From Rhizobium sp. NFR07 (lineage in GTDB: Bacteria > Pseudomonadota > Alphaproteobacteria > Rhizobiales > Rhizobiaceae): DNA of 64,000 nucleotides. Below are positions 26,603 through 35,979 of this stretch, piece after piece; position 1 is the stretch's first letter, and each line of letters opens with the position of its first letter. The notes below the pieces were generated by a model. The model did no database searches. It had not been told where the DNA came from and worked only from the letters and a program-made list of their open reading frames with translations. The position numbers and the translations under genes are program-made. The stretch lies in assembly GCF_900111905.1 (NCBI RefSeq), contig NZ_FOKM01000002.1:496001-560000 (forward strand), written 5' to 3'.

Positions 26603-27667
26603 TTGCTGACCGTTCCCTTGCCCCTTCTTGCGGGCCTGATCTTTGTGCTGGTCCTTCACAACAGCCTGAAGGGTGTGGAAGCGCCCGGAAGCCGCCGCTA
26701 TTTCGTGGCCTTCCTCATCCTCTATGCGCTGCAGGGGCTGATCGTCGGCCTGCATTTCGGCTATGGCCTCATCGGCCTTGCCTTTGTCCAGCCGATCACC
26801 GCCTCGGTCATGCCGCCGCTCGCCTTCCTCGCTTTCCGGGAACTGACGGGCTTTCCGCCGTCCCGCCCCTGGCTTCATCTCTGGGCTCCGCTCGCGGTCG
26901 CCATCGCCGTGGCGTTCGTGCAGGATTTCATCGATCCGCTGCTGCTGGTGATCTTCCTCGTCTACGGCCTGGCCCTGTGGCAATTGACGCGTACGGGAGG
27001 CGCCGAGGTCATGGCGGAAGCGAGCCTCCAGCGCATGCGGCCGGCTCTGCGCGCCGCAAGACTGACCGCCGGCCTGATGTTCCTCTTCGCGATCACCGAT
27101 GCCTTGCTCGCCGTCTATACCCGGTTCCACGGTGCCGGCAGCGTGCCAGTCGTCGTCACGGTGATGAACATCGCGGCACTCGCCGTCGTCGCAGCCTATT
27201 ACTTCTGGCCGCAGCCCGATGCCGTATCCGGGCGAACCCCCACTACGATGGCGCCTGACCCACACGACGACGACCTCGTGGCGCGCGCCACAGCAGCTCT
27301 GGATGAGAAAAACCTGTTCAGCGACGAAAACCTCAGCCTCGCGAAGATCGCCCGCAAGGCCGGCATCCCGGCCCGTGACCTGTCATCGGCCATCAATCGC
27401 GCAACGGGGCAGAACGTCTCGCAATTCGTCAACAACCGCCGCGTCACCGAGGCCTGCCGCCTGCTCGACGAGACGAAACAGTCTGCCACTTCGATCATGC
27501 TCGACGTCGGCTTCTCGACGAAATCGAACTTCAACCGCGAATTCCGCCGCGTCACCGGCATGAGCCCCCGCCAGTGGCGCGGCCGTGCCCGTGCTCAAGG
27601 CGATGCGTCGGAGCCTGCCTTGCCGGACCGCGCACTTGACCTCGAAGCCGCCCGGCAACAACTTTGA
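26603..27667 (+). CDS. AraC-family regulator with N-terminal membrane domain
   Basis: The product of about 354 residues has seven hydrophobic segments in its first 210 residues, starting [17 protein letters not shown], then a short linker and a C-terminal AraC-type double helix-turn-helix ([20 protein letters not shown] and [20 protein letters not shown] ending [12 protein letters not shown]). This is a membrane-bound one-component regulator. No ATG is available; TTG at 26603 starts just before the first membrane segment, with another TTG at 26579. It is divergent from the secreted hydrolase and ends 82 bases before glnD. Confidence 0.82.
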   Translation: MLTVPLPLLAGLIFVLVLHNSLKGVEAPGSRRYFVAFLILYALQGLIVGLHFGYGLIGLAFVQPITASVMPPLAFLAFRELTGFPPSRPWLHLWAPLAVAIAVAFVQDFIDPLLLVIFLVYGLALWQLTRTGGAEVMAEASLQRMRPALRAARLTAGLMFLFAITDALLAVYTRFHGAGSVPVVVTVMNIAALAVVAAYYFWPQPDAVSGRTPTTMAPDPHDDDLVARATAALDEKNLFSDENLSLAKIARKAGIPARDLSSAINRATGQNVSQFVNNRRVTEACRLLDETKQSATSIMLDVGFSTKSNFNREFRRVTGMSPRQWRGRARAQGDASEPALPDRALDLEAARQQL

Positions 27668-27749
27668 AACGACCGATCGTCATAATCGGTGGAAAAGGTG
27701 CCGCAAATTCGCTAAAGCCTCCCCGGCAAACTGGCACCGGCAGGAACAC

Positions 27750-30575
27750 ATGGCCAGACACGAAATTGATTTCTCCGAACTTCTCGACATCAATGCCCTG
27801 AAGGCCGAGTGCCGCGCGCTGATGAAGAAGGACCGGCCGCATCTGGAACTGCGGGCCGCGATCCTGCCCGTCATGCGCCGTGCTAGCACCGAGGGCCGCG
27901 ACAAGGCACGCGAGCTGCTCAACCGGGATGGCAGCGGCCTCAATTGCGCCGAACGCATTTCCTGGCTGCAGGACCAGATCATTTCCATCCTGCACGAGAC
28001 GGTGGTTTCGGCTGTGCATCCCGAAGGCCGTGACATCGCGGTTGCCGCGGTCGGCGGCTATGGCCGCTCGACGCTGGCGCCGGGCTCGGATATCGACCTT
28101 CTTTTCCTTCTGCCGGAAAAGAATTCCGATGCCATGCGCAAGGCGGTTGAATTCCTGCTCTATGTCCTGTGGGACATGGGCTTCAAGGTGGGCCACGCCA
28201 CCCGCACCATCGAGGAATGCATCCGTCTGTCGCGCACCGACATGACCATCCGCACAGCCATCCTCGAAAGCCGCCATATCTGCGGTTCCGGGCAATTGGT
28301 GGCGCAGCTCGAGACCCGCTTCGACCGGGAAATCGTCGCCGATACCGGCGCGGAATTCGTCGCTGCCAAGCTCGCCGAACGCGACTTTCGCCACCAGAAG
28401 GCGGGCGACACCCGCTATCTGGTCGAGCCCAATGTCAAGGAAGGCAAGGGCGGCCTGCGCGACCTGCAGACCCTCTTCTGGATCGCCAAGTATTATTACC
28501 GGGTCAAGGATGCCGGCGAACTGGTGAAGCTCGGCGTCTTCTCGCGCAAGGAACTCAACCTGTTCGAAAAGGCTGACGATTTCCTCTGGGCGGTGCGCTG
28601 CCACATGCATTTCCTCACCGGCAAGGCCGAGGAGCGGCTCTCCTTCGACATCCAGCGCGAGATCGCAGCCAGCCTCGGCTATCACGCCCGCCCAGGCCTG
28701 TCGGCTGTCGAACGCTTCATGAAGCACTACTTCCTCGTCGCCAAGGATGTCGGCGACCTGACCCGCATCTTTTGCGCGGCACTGGAAGAGCAGCAGGCGA
28801 AGGCCGCTCCGGGCCTTGCTAACCGGGTCATGTCGCGCTTCACCAAGCGGCTGCACAAGATCCCCGGCACCGTCGATTTCGTCACTGATCGCGGCCGCAT
28901 CACGCTTGCCGCGCCGGATGTCTTCACCCGCGATCCGGTCAATATCATCCGCTTCTTCCATGTCGCGGATATCCACCAGCTCGAACTTCACCCGGATGCG
29001 CTGAAGCGCATGACCCGCTCGCTGTCGCTGATCGATGCCAGTGTGCGCGAGAACGACGAGGCCAACCGCCTCTTCCTTTCCATGCTGACCTCGCGTCGCG
29101 ATCCGGCGCTGATGCTGCGGCGGATGAACGAGGCGGGCGTACTCGGTCGTTTCATCCCCGAATTCGGCAAGGTCGTCGCGATGATGCAGTTCAACATGTA
29201 TCATCACTATACGGTCGACGAGCACCTGATCCGCTCGGTCGAGGCACTGTCTGAAATCGACAAGGGCGAGGCGGGCGAAGTCCATCCGCTCGCCAACAAG
29301 ATCATGCCCGGCATCGAGGAGCGCGACGCGCTCTATGTTGCGGTCCTCATCCACGACATCGCCAAGGGCCGCCAAGAGGATCACTCGACGGCCGGCGCCC
29401 GTATCGCCAAGAAGCTTTGCCCCAGGCTCGGTCTCAACGCCAAGCAGACCGAACTCGTCACCTGGCTGGTCGAACAACATCTCATCATGTCGATGACCGC
29501 CCAGACCCGCGACCTGCATGACCGCAAGACGATCACCGATTTTGCCGATGCCGTCCGCTCGATGGACCGGCTAAAGCTGCTGCTGGTGCTGACGATCTGC
29601 GATATCCGCGCCGTCGGCCCGGGCGTCTGGAACGGCTGGAAAGGCCAGCTGCTGCGCACGCTCTATTACGAGACCGAGCTGCTTCTGTCCGGCGGCTTTT
29701 CCGAGACGCCGCGCCGCGAACGCGCCACCGCCGCCGCGCGGGAACTCGCCAACGCGCTGTCGGGTTGGGACGAGGTGGATGCCAAGACTTATTCGGAGCT
29801 GCATTACCAGCCCTATTTGCTGGCCGTATCGCTGGAAGACCAAGTGCGCCACGCAACCTTCATACGCGATACGGACCGCGCTGGGCATGTGCTCGCCACC
29901 ATGGTGCGCACCGACGCTTTTCGCGCGATCACGGAAATCACCGTCCTGGCCCCCGACCATCCCCGCCTGTTGTCGATCATCACCGGTGCCTGCGCCGCGG
30001 CCGGCTCCAACATCGCCGATGCCCAGGTCTATACGACGACCGACGGCCGCGCGCTCGACACGATCCTCATCAACCGCGAATTCGCCGTCGACGAGGACGA
30101 GCTGCGCCGTGCCGGCACGATCAGCCGCATGATCGAGGATGTGCTGTCCGGCAAGCGTCGCCTGCCGGAAGTCATCGCTACCCGAGCCAAGGCGAAGAGA
30201 AAGCATCGGGCCTTCAACATTCCGCCTTCGGTCATCATCTCCAACGGCCTGTCCAACAAGTTCACGGTCATCGAGATCGAGTGCCTGGACCGCACCGGCC
30301 TTCTGGCTGATATCACCGCCGGCCTTGCGGATCTCTCGCTCGACATCCAGTCGGCGCGCATCACCACATTCGGCGAAAAGGTCATCGATACCTTCTACGT
30401 GACCGATCTCGTCGGCCAGAAGATCACCAATGAAAACCGCCAGAACAGCATTGCCTCGCGCCTCAAAGCGGTGATGTCGAACGACGAATTCGAGTCGATC
30501 GATGGCATGGCGGCCAGCGTCGTTCCGACCATCTCAGAACCGCCCGCCGCGCGCAAAAACAAGGCAAACGCATGA
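27750..30575 (+). CDS. glnD: Bifunctional uridylyltransferase/uridylyl-removing enzyme GlnD
   Basis: GlnD senses glutamine and adds or removes UMP on PII proteins, heading the nitrogen-control cascade. The 941-residue protein has the nucleotidyltransferase motif [18 protein letters not shown] near residue 100, an HD hydrolase domain with the HDIAKG motif, and two C-terminal ACT domains ([19 protein letters not shown] and [19 protein letters not shown]). The ATG at 27750 follows an AGGAACAC sequence. It is followed 22 bases later by murJ, the usual rhizobial pair. Confidence 0.97.
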   Translation: MARHEIDFSELLDINALKAECRALMKKDRPHLELRAAILPVMRRASTEGRDKARELLNRDGSGLNCAERISWLQDQIISILHETVVSAVHPEGRDIAVAAVGGYGRSTLAPGSDIDLLFLLPEKNSDAMRKAVEFLLYVLWDMGFKVGHATRTIEECIRLSRTDMTIRTAILESRHICGSGQLVAQLETRFDREIVADTGAEFVAAKLAERDFRHQKAGDTRYLVEPNVKEGKGGLRDLQTLFWIAKYYYRVKDAGELVKLGVFSRKELNLFEKADDFLWAVRCHMHFLTGKAEERLSFDIQREIAASLGYHARPGLSAVERFMKHYFLVAKDVGDLTRIFCAALEEQQAKAAPGLANRVMSRFTKRLHKIPGTVDFVTDRGRITLAAPDVFTRDPVNIIRFFHVADIHQLELHPDALKRMTRSLSLIDASVRENDEANRLFLSMLTSRRDPALMLRRMNEAGVLGRFIPEFGKVVAMMQFNMYHHYTVDEHLIRSVEALSEIDKGEAGEVHPLANKIMPGIEERDALYVAVLIHDIAKGRQEDHSTAGARIAKKLCPRLGLNAKQTELVTWLVEQHLIMSMTAQTRDLHDRKTITDFADAVRSMDRLKLLLVLTICDIRAVGPGVWNGWKGQLLRTLYYETELLLSGGFSETPRRERATAAARELANALSGWDEVDAKTYSELHYQPYLLAVSLEDQVRHATFIRDTDRAGHVLATMVRTDAFRAITEITVLAPDHPRLLSIITGACAAAGSNIADAQVYTTTDGRALDTILINREFAVDEDELRRAGTISRMIEDVLSGKRRLPEVIATRAKAKRKHRAFNIPPSVIISNGLSNKFTVIEIECLDRTGLLADITAGLADLSLDIQSARITTFGEKVIDTFYVTDLVGQKITNENRQNSIASRLKAVMSNDEFESIDGMAASVVPTISEPPAARKNKANA

Positions 30576-30597
30576 TCAGAAGCATGGGGTCCGGCCG

Positions 30598-32172
30598 ATG
30601 AGCCTCGTCAGGAAGTTCGCGACCGTCGGCGGGGCGACGCTCGGCAGCCGTATCTTCGGCTTTGCCCGCGAGACCGCGATGGCGGCCGCACTCGGCACCG
30701 GGCCGATGGCCGACGTCTTCTACGCCGCCTTCCGCTTCCCCAACCTTTTCCGCCGCCTGTTTGCCGAGGGTGCCTTCAACGCAGCCTTCGTGCCGCTCTT
30801 CTCCAAGGAGATCGAGGCGAATGGCGTCGCGGGCGCCAAGCGCTTTTCCGAGGAAGTCTTCGGTGTCCTGTTCTCGGCGCTTCTGATCATCACCATCGTC
30901 ATGGAACTGATGATGCCGTGGCTGGTGCGTTTCATCATTGCGCCGGGCTTTGCCGACGACGCGGAAAAGACCTCGCTGACCATCCGCATGGCCGCGGTCA
31001 TGTTCCCCTACCTGATGTGTATGTCGCTGACGGCGATGATGAGCGGCATGCTGAATTCGCTGCATCATTTCTTCGCCGCCGCCATCGCCCCGGTCTTCCT
31101 CAACGTGGTGATGATCGCAGCATTGGTCTGGGGCCTCTGGATCGGCGCCGATCCGCGGGAAATCGCCTGGTACCTGTCCTGGAGCGTGCTGGTCGCCGGC
31201 GTGCTGCAGCTTGCCGTCGTCTATATCGGCGTGCGCCATGCCGGCATCAATATCGGCTTTCGCCGCCCGCGCATGACACCCAACGTCAAACGCCTGCTCT
31301 GGCTCGCGGTCCCGGCGGCCGTCACCGGTGGCATCACCCAGATCAACCAGATCATCGGCCAGGCCATCGCGTCCGGCAAGGAAGGCGCGATCGCGGCACT
31401 CCAATATGCCGACCGCATCTACCAGCTGCCCCTCGGCGTCGTCGGCGTCGCCGTCGGCGTCGTGCTCCTGCCGGAACTGTCGCGTGCGCTGAAGGGCGGA
31501 CAGCTGAAGGAAGCGGCCAATATCCAGAACCGCTCGATCGAATTCGTCCTGTTCCTGACGCTCCCCGCCGCCGCCGGCCTCTGGGTCTTGTCGGACGCGA
31601 TCATCCGCGTGCTTTATGAACGTGGCGCCTTCTCGGCGGAAAATACCACGGTCGTCGCCGGCATCCTGGCGATCTACGGCCTCGGGCTGCCGGGGTTCGT
31701 CATGATCAAGGCGCTGCAGCCGGGCTTTTATGCCCGTGAGGACACCAAGACGCCGATGCGCTTCACCATGCTGTCGGTCGTGGTGAATTCAGGCCTCGCC
31801 ATCTCGCTGTTCCCCATCCTCGCCGAGCGGGGCATCGCGACGGCCGAGGCGACGGCGGGCTGGATCAACACTGTCCTGCTGTTCACCACGCTGGTCTGGC
31901 GCGGTCATCTCGCCTGGGAATGGAAGCTCGCCAAGCGTACGGTGCTGCTGGTCGCTTCCGCTGCGGTCATGGCCACGGCGCTGATCTATGCTCTGCCTTA
32001 TGCCGGCCCCTGGCTGGCTCCGGGCTCGCATCTGCTGCAGCAGATCCTGGCGCTCGGCGTTCTCATCGCGCTTGCGATGGTCGTCTATTTCAGTGTCGCC
32101 TTCCTGATCGGCGGTGCCGATCTCGGCATGATCCGCCGCAATCTCAAGCGCAAGACGAAGCCTTCGGCGTAA
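30598..32172 (+). CDS. murJ: Lipid II flippase MurJ (MviN)
   Basis: MurJ moves lipid II across the inner membrane for peptidoglycan synthesis. The 524-residue protein is hydrophobic with about 14 membrane segments and carries family motifs in order: GGATLGSRIFGFARETAMA, FRFPNLFRRLFAEGAFNAAF, and QINQIIGQAIAS. The ATG at 30598 is right for these motifs. It lies just behind glnD. Length is typical. Confidence 0.96.
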   Translation: MSLVRKFATVGGATLGSRIFGFARETAMAAALGTGPMADVFYAAFRFPNLFRRLFAEGAFNAAFVPLFSKEIEANGVAGAKRFSEEVFGVLFSALLIITIVMELMMPWLVRFIIAPGFADDAEKTSLTIRMAAVMFPYLMCMSLTAMMSGMLNSLHHFFAAAIAPVFLNVVMIAALVWGLWIGADPREIAWYLSWSVLVAGVLQLAVVYIGVRHAGINIGFRRPRMTPNVKRLLWLAVPAAVTGGITQINQIIGQAIASGKEGAIAALQYADRIYQLPLGVVGVAVGVVLLPELSRALKGGQLKEAANIQNRSIEFVLFLTLPAAAGLWVLSDAIIRVLYERGAFSAENTTVVAGILAIYGLGLPGFVMIKALQPGFYAREDTKTPMRFTMLSVVVNSGLAISLFPILAERGIATAEATAGWINTVLLFTTLVWRGHLAWEWKLAKRTVLLVASAAVMATALIYALPYAGPWLAPGSHLLQQILALGVLIALAMVVYFSVAFLIGGADLGMIRRNLKRKTKPSA

Positions 32173-32203
32173 TATGGGCCGAGGCGGCTGAGTACCGTCT
32201 CGC

Positions 32204-32695
32204 TCAGCTCTCGCTGCCCTTGCTCTTGCTCCTGCGCTTCAGATTGGCAAGGCTTCCCTTGCCCTTCTTACCGCAATGGGCCCAGGTCCGGCTCGGGCCG
32301 ATATCCACATGCACGATGCCGTTGCAGTATCGGCCGATGCCGCCGATGCCGGGCGCGGTGCGGGCTGCCGCCAAGATGCGTTTTTCTGAGACACCCGGAA
32401 CCCGGATGTCTGCGGCATAACAGCGGCTATGTTGTGATGTACCGGAGCGCGGGCGGTGGCCGGATGTCACCATCGGCTTGTGGCCTGTCTGCTTGGCGAT
32501 ATGGGCAAGAATGGCCTCCAGCTTTTCGGGAAAACAGCCTGTCCGGACGCTGACGCGCTGAACGGTGTAGAAGGCCGAATAATCGTGCTTGAAGCTGGTG
32601 CCGCGGCGTTTGTCGTTCTTGCCTGCGGCCTCGGCGTTGACGTTCAGACTGAATGCCAAAAGGCAGGCCAGCGCGACGCGAGAAAAGATGCGCAT
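32204..32695 (-). CDS. Secreted M15A/DUF882-like peptidase
   Basis: The 163-residue precursor has a signal peptide (MRIFSRVALACLLAFSLNVN, cut near AEAAG). The rest shows the peptidase M15 zinc pattern: His89-x6-Asp96 in SQHSRCYAADI and His129-x-Asp131 in IVHVDIG, with the SGHRPRSGTS motif before it. These proteins are D-alanyl-D-alanine carboxypeptidase-like and probably act on cell-wall peptides. The C-terminal 20 residues are very basic (KGSLANLKRRSKSKG). It converges with murJ, with a 31-base gap. Confidence 0.82.
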   Translation of the reverse strand: MRIFSRVALACLLAFSLNVNAEAAGKNDKRRGTSFKHDYSAFYTVQRVSVRTGCFPEKLEAILAHIAKQTGHKPMVTSGHRPRSGTSQHSRCYAADIRVPGVSEKRILAAARTAPGIGGIGRYCNGIVHVDIGPSRTWAHCGKKGKGSLANLKRRSKSKGSES

Positions 32696-33021
32696 GGAAA
32701 TCCCCTGGGAAAGGACCTGTCGTCAGGACAGGTCAACTTGTGTGTCGGGGTATTTCTTTCTGAAAAGTGACGTGAATAAGGAGCAATTTACTCTAAATTG
32801 GGATTTCTTGGCCCTAAGTCTTAATAGCCGTTAACTAAGACTGCCACGGCGAATGCTTCTATTTGGCTTGTACGGGTGTTTTTCTTTGTTAGAAAATTGT
32901 TGCAAAACTGAAGGTTGACGGGCTTTGGCGGGCTGGCCATAGTTCAGCGGTACATCAGATGATTTCATACGGATGTGGCACTGTCCGACTGGTGCCAGCT
33001 CCTCCATAAGAGGCTGTTACC
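32696..33021. other. Gene-free, AT-richer stretch between divergent genes
   Basis: No convincing reading frame was found in these 326 bases. Bases about 32,760-32,910 are clearly richer in A and T than the flanks. The right part holds a good promoter for the 33,022 gene and a TGGCAC/GTGCCA hairpin (32976-32997) in its leader. No terminator is needed here because the flanking genes diverge. Confidence 0.6.
32915..32943 (+). promoter_or_regulatory. Putative promoter of the 414-residue unknown gene
   Basis: TTGACG (32915-32920) and CATAGT (32938-32943) are separated by 17 bases, a good sigma-70 match. It would give a leader of about 70 bases containing a six-pair hairpin before the AGAGG ribosome-binding site at 33009-33013. 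Confidence 0.45.
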
Positions 33022-34266
33022 ATGTTTGGATTTTCCAAGGACATTTCGCTCTCCAACCCTTTTTCGCGCTCGTCGCGCTCCCGCGGCGAATCAGGTTCGC
33101 GGGGCGACAGTGCCGTTGCCGCCGCCGCGGACAAGAAGGGCAAATACGACAAGAAGGACGCGCCCCTCGCCATCACCGACATCGTCATGACCTGTCTCGA
33201 CGTTGCTTTTGGTACTGCGAACGGTGGCCAGAGCGTCGGTTATGCGGCGCTCGGCCAGCATGTCGCCCAGGGCGCGCAGAACAGCTACAAGGCCAAGGGC
33301 AATGCCAAGATCGAGGTGCCACCCAGTCCGCATTTCGTTGCCCACGGGCACAGCAAGGGCGACATCACGACGGAAAGCCCGGCGACGCTGAAATACCTGC
33401 AGCGCCGGCGGATCAAGGAAGTGGGGGGCAATGGCTTTGGCGTTGCCGGCTCGGTCGCGGTCGCTGCCTCCATGGGCCACCTTCCGGTCAATGCGCTCTC
33501 GATCGCCAAGCAGGCGAACACGACCGTATCTACCGCCGCCCATCTGACACAGCTCAAGATCCTTGCGCGAGAGATCGACGCGCTGGAGGCCGACATGACA
33601 TCCGGCGTCTCGCTGTCGGAACTGGTCAGGGAAGTCATCAAGGTCAAGGCGCACAAGTCGGGCATCGAGGGCACAAAGCTCGTCACCGGCTCGATCCCGG
33701 TGCTGGGGGAAATCGTCACGTCGGCCGTCACCGGCGCCGTCAATGGCGCGACTGCCGCCGCCAAGACCTTTGATAAGGCTTTTCATGCGAAAAACTGCGC
33801 AAGGCTTGCGCTGGAGATCCACTGGATTGCCTATCAGGAACAGTTCCGCGCCTGGTGCCGCATGCACCGGCTCGATCCCGATGAATTTCTCGAACGTGAC
33901 AATTATCTTGCCCGCCGTAAGCCGCCGCGCCTCGCCGGCAAGAATCTGAGGCAAGCCAACGAGGCGCTGCGCGAGCATGACCGCCCGCCGCGCCTGAAGG
34001 GCAAGGGGCTTTCGGCTGCCAGAGAAGCGCTTGAGGCCCACAACCCGCCGGCCAGCCGTCTGCCGTCGGCCGAACTCGACCGGGTGGTGCACGAAGCCCG
34101 CCAGAGCTTCTATTTCCACCGCGACGCGGGGCCTGCGACCAAGCTCGTCGCCGAACTCTTCACCCGCCGCTCGGCGCTCGCGGTGCTCGGCAGATACGAT
34201 GTCGCCGCGCTGATCATGGAACCCGGCGGCTGGGTCGCGCTGACGGACAAGATCTCGTCCTTGTGA
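33022..34266 (+). CDS. Unrecognised 414-residue protein with internal tandem repeat
   Basis: I do not recognise this protein. It starts with a Ser/Arg/Gly-rich stretch (residues 1-45), then Gly/Ala-rich segments that could insert in or lie on membranes (about 137-160 and 217-247, for example GSIPVLGEIVTSAVTGAV), separated by a charged helical part. Residues 300-341 are two 21-residue repeats of the form (K/R)PPRLxGKxLxxAxEALxxH. There is no signal peptide. The ATG follows AGAGG by 8 bases, and a good promoter lies upstream. It stands alone between two minus-strand genes. The layout recalls exported effectors, but that is only a guess. Confidence 0.75.
   Translation: MFGFSKDISLSNPFSRSSRSRGESGSRGDSAVAAAADKKGKYDKKDAPLAITDIVMTCLDVAFGTANGGQSVGYAALGQHVAQGAQNSYKAKGNAKIEVPPSPHFVAHGHSKGDITTESPATLKYLQRRRIKEVGGNGFGVAGSVAVAASMGHLPVNALSIAKQANTTVSTAAHLTQLKILAREIDALEADMTSGVSLSELVREVIKVKAHKSGIEGTKLVTGSIPVLGEIVTSAVTGAVNGATAAAKTFDKAFHAKNCARLALEIHWIAYQEQFRAWCRMHRLDPDEFLERDNYLARRKPPRLAGKNLRQANEALREHDRPPRLKGKGLSAAREALEAHNPPASRLPSAELDRVVHEARQSFYFHRDAGPATKLVAELFTRRSALAVLGRYDVAALIMEPGGWVALTDKISSL
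33919..34044 (+). repeat. Two 21-codon tandem repeats inside the unknown gene
   Basis: Residues 300-320 (KPPRLAGKNLRQANEALREH plus D) and 321-341 (RPPRLKGKGLSAAREALEAH plus N) align without gaps, with 12 of the first 20 positions identical. A third, worn copy may begin at residue 342 (PPASRLPSAEL). The unit looks like a basic turn followed by an amphipathic helix. Confidence 0.8.
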
Positions 34267-34380
34267 TCGTATGGGGCCTATGAGGGTATCACCACGCTCG
34301 GCATGAAGCATCCCTAAATGTCGCCACTCATCGAGGTGTTGGCACGCCTACGAGGACATCCCGGAGGCAGAAGCTTCGCG

Positions 34381-34413
34381 AAAAAAAGACCCGCCACGGG
34401 CAGCGGCGGGTCT
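34381..34413 (-). terminator. Intrinsic terminator of the BA14K-like gene
   Basis: Read on the minus strand, a 9-bp GC-rich stem (AGACCCGCC and its complement) with a 9-base loop is followed by seven Ts (34381-34387). It lies 25 bases past the stop of the minus-strand gene at 34438. It also separates that gene from the convergent unknown gene. Confidence 0.85.
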
Positions 34414-34437
34414 CAACTCTAGAAACCGTGTATAGCC

Positions 34438-34845
34438 TCAGCGGCAGACGCGGCGTGGACCGTAGTTCGGCTGATAGGTGTTGTCGGATGCGCGGTAGGA
34501 CCGGTAGCGGGCAGCACAGCTGCTTGCGCGGTTCTGAGATGCGATGGCGCCGCCGATAATGGCGCCGGCTGCCAGCCCGCCTATGATTGCCGCAGTATTA
34601 TTGTTGCGGTGATGGCGACGGGAATAATGCCTGTCCCGGTGGTGTCGGTGGCTCCGGCTGTACCGGTCCCGTCGGTCGTAGTGGTGACGGCGATATTCAC
34701 GTCTATCACGTCGGTCGCGAACCTGCTGAACGTCGGATCTCTCCATCGCCGGGGCAATCGGGCCAAGCGGCAGAGCCTGCGCCGGCGTGAGACCGGTGAA
34801 AGCGGTCATGGCCGAAACCATGACTATGGCTAGCTTTTTGAACAT
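34438..34845 (-). CDS. BA14K-like secreted protein, His/Arg-rich
   Basis: The 135-residue precursor has a signal peptide (MFKKLAIVMVSAMTAFTGLT, cut near AQA). The middle is extremely rich in Arg, His, Tyr and Asp (residues about 42-80). A glycine-zipper segment IIGGLAAGAIIGGAIAS follows, and the C-terminal part with CAARYRSYRASDNTY and the final RRVC resembles the BA14K family first described as an immunoreactive Brucella protein with lectin-like activity. It has a good AGAGGAAG ribosome-binding site. Its role is unknown; the basic stretch may bind nucleic acid, polysaccharide or metal. Confidence 0.8.
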   Translation of the reverse strand: MFKKLAIVMVSAMTAFTGLTPAQALPLGPIAPAMERSDVQQVRDRRDRREYRRHHYDRRDRYSRSHRHHRDRHYSRRHHRNNNTAAIIGGLAAGAIIGGAIASQNRASSCAARYRSYRASDNTYQPNYGPRRVCR

Positions 34846-35435
34846 GCTTCTTCCTCTGTTATGGGGAAGTAAATAGGTCCGGGTTGCAATTTGAGAAGGC
34901 CCGCACGGAGAGTTGGCAAAAAGGCAGGTTATGCCTCCTGGGGACGTTCCGACATCTCACACGAACAATTCCAGGTACTTACGCAAAACCTTATCCCCGC
35001 GCTTCTATGTCGTGCCTACAATCCGGCCGTTCTGCTTCGGCTACACCGCTCGACATTGCCGGCGAGACGGGACCGGTGACCATATGAACCGCCCTGATGC
35101 AGATTGGACATGCGGGGCTGCGCACAAAATGGTCTGCCTCTCCTTCCAGCAAGGGTAAGGTGCGTGTGTCGCACACATCACGGCCGGCAGTCCGTAAGGA
35201 CATTAAACCCTGCCGCCGCAGATGGACCGGAGTTTCGTGGAAAAACACACCGAACGGGACACACCGAGTGTCATTGTTAAAAATTCAATTCGAGGCACCC
35301 GACATGTGCCGGCCGAAATGCAAGAAATGCCCGTCCTCCTCGGGCGAGCAAAGCGAGACCCGAGGATCGCCAAGGGCGGACTCCGCCGAGCTTTCGGCAT
35401 ATCGTATCGCCATTGTTCAAAGACCGGGAGTTTTC
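34846..35435. other. 590-base gene-free stretch with hairpins
   Basis: No reading frame here looks real; short frames lack ribosome-binding sites and recognisable protein. The right end holds two neighbouring inverted repeats: an 8-bp stem TCCTCGGG at 35337-35344 with its complement at 35359-35366, and GGCGGA/TCCGCC at 35375-35387. A GTGCG/CGCAC hairpin lies near 35161-35175. A small RNA or structured leader of the VOC gene is possible but not shown. Confidence 0.4.
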
Positions 35436-35843
35436 ATGACCAGCCAGTCGATCTTTCTCGTGACCCTCGTTGTCGATGACTACGACACGGCCAAGGCTTT
35501 CTACTGTGGCGTTCTGGGCTTCGACTGCGCCTTTGATGGTCCGCTGCCGGAAGGTAAGCGCTGGGTCGTGGTGAGGCCGAAGGGCGGAGAAGGGGCGGCA
35601 CTCCTCTTGGCCCGCGCCGACGGTGACGAGGAGAGGGCCGCAATCGGCAACCAGACGGCCGGCCGCGTCAGCTTCTTCCTGAAGACCGACGATTTCCATC
35701 GTGATCATGAGGCGTTGCTGGCGAAGGGCGTCCGCTTTCTTGAGGAGCCGCGGCACGAACCCTACGGCACGGTCGCGGTATTTGCCGATCTCTACGGCAA
35801 TCTCTGGGATCTCATCCAGCGTGCGGATGAAACTGCCACTTGA
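35436..35843 (+). CDS. VOC-superfamily protein (glyoxalase-like)
   Basis: The 135-residue product has the usual VOC pattern: VTLVVDDYDTAKAFYCGVLGF at the start, a central GRVSFFLKTDDF strand, and the closing FADLYGNLWDLIQ motif, where the ligand position seems to be Asp rather than Glu. The ATG at 35436 has a GGGAG site 5 bases upstream; a longer frame to the left has no similarity. It resembles extradiol-dioxygenase-like or antibiotic-resistance-like members; substrate unknown. It is not closely related to the VOC protein at 2745. Confidence 0.85.
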   Translation: MTSQSIFLVTLVVDDYDTAKAFYCGVLGFDCAFDGPLPEGKRWVVVRPKGGEGAALLLARADGDEERAAIGNQTAGRVSFFLKTDDFHRDHEALLAKGVRFLEEPRHEPYGTVAVFADLYGNLWDLIQRADETAT

Positions 35844-35979
35844 TTCCGCCCCGCCGGCTGTGCTTAGAGCGCGGCGTTAGCTACATGGCCCGCGGGCCGC
35901 GGCCGCCGGAGATCATCACACCTCTCGGTACCGCGGATTCCAGGGCCTGGGGCCTTCCAACCGCCTGTTCGAGGACATT

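Noticed and set aside
27552..29519. 655-codon open frame antisense to glnD
   Set aside because: It mirrors glnD codon structure and has no recognisable domain or ribosome-binding site.
32932..32999. tRNA-Gly-like sequence (ATAGTTCAGCGGTA with partial acceptor pairing)
   Set aside because: The D-arm-like stretch cannot be completed by anticodon and T arms, the length is too short, and the bases are better explained as a promoter (TTGACG-N17-CATAGT) with its leader hairpin.
34267..34317. Sixteen codons in frame after the stop of the 414-residue gene
   Set aside because: Too short to show that the stop is a recent mutation; no homologue is at hand to support a longer protein.
35304..35435. Small frame with clustered cysteines (MCRPKCKKC) ahead of the VOC gene
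   Set aside because: It has no ribosome-binding site, runs in frame into the VOC gene, and the sequence is explained by hairpins; the VOC gene has its own good start.
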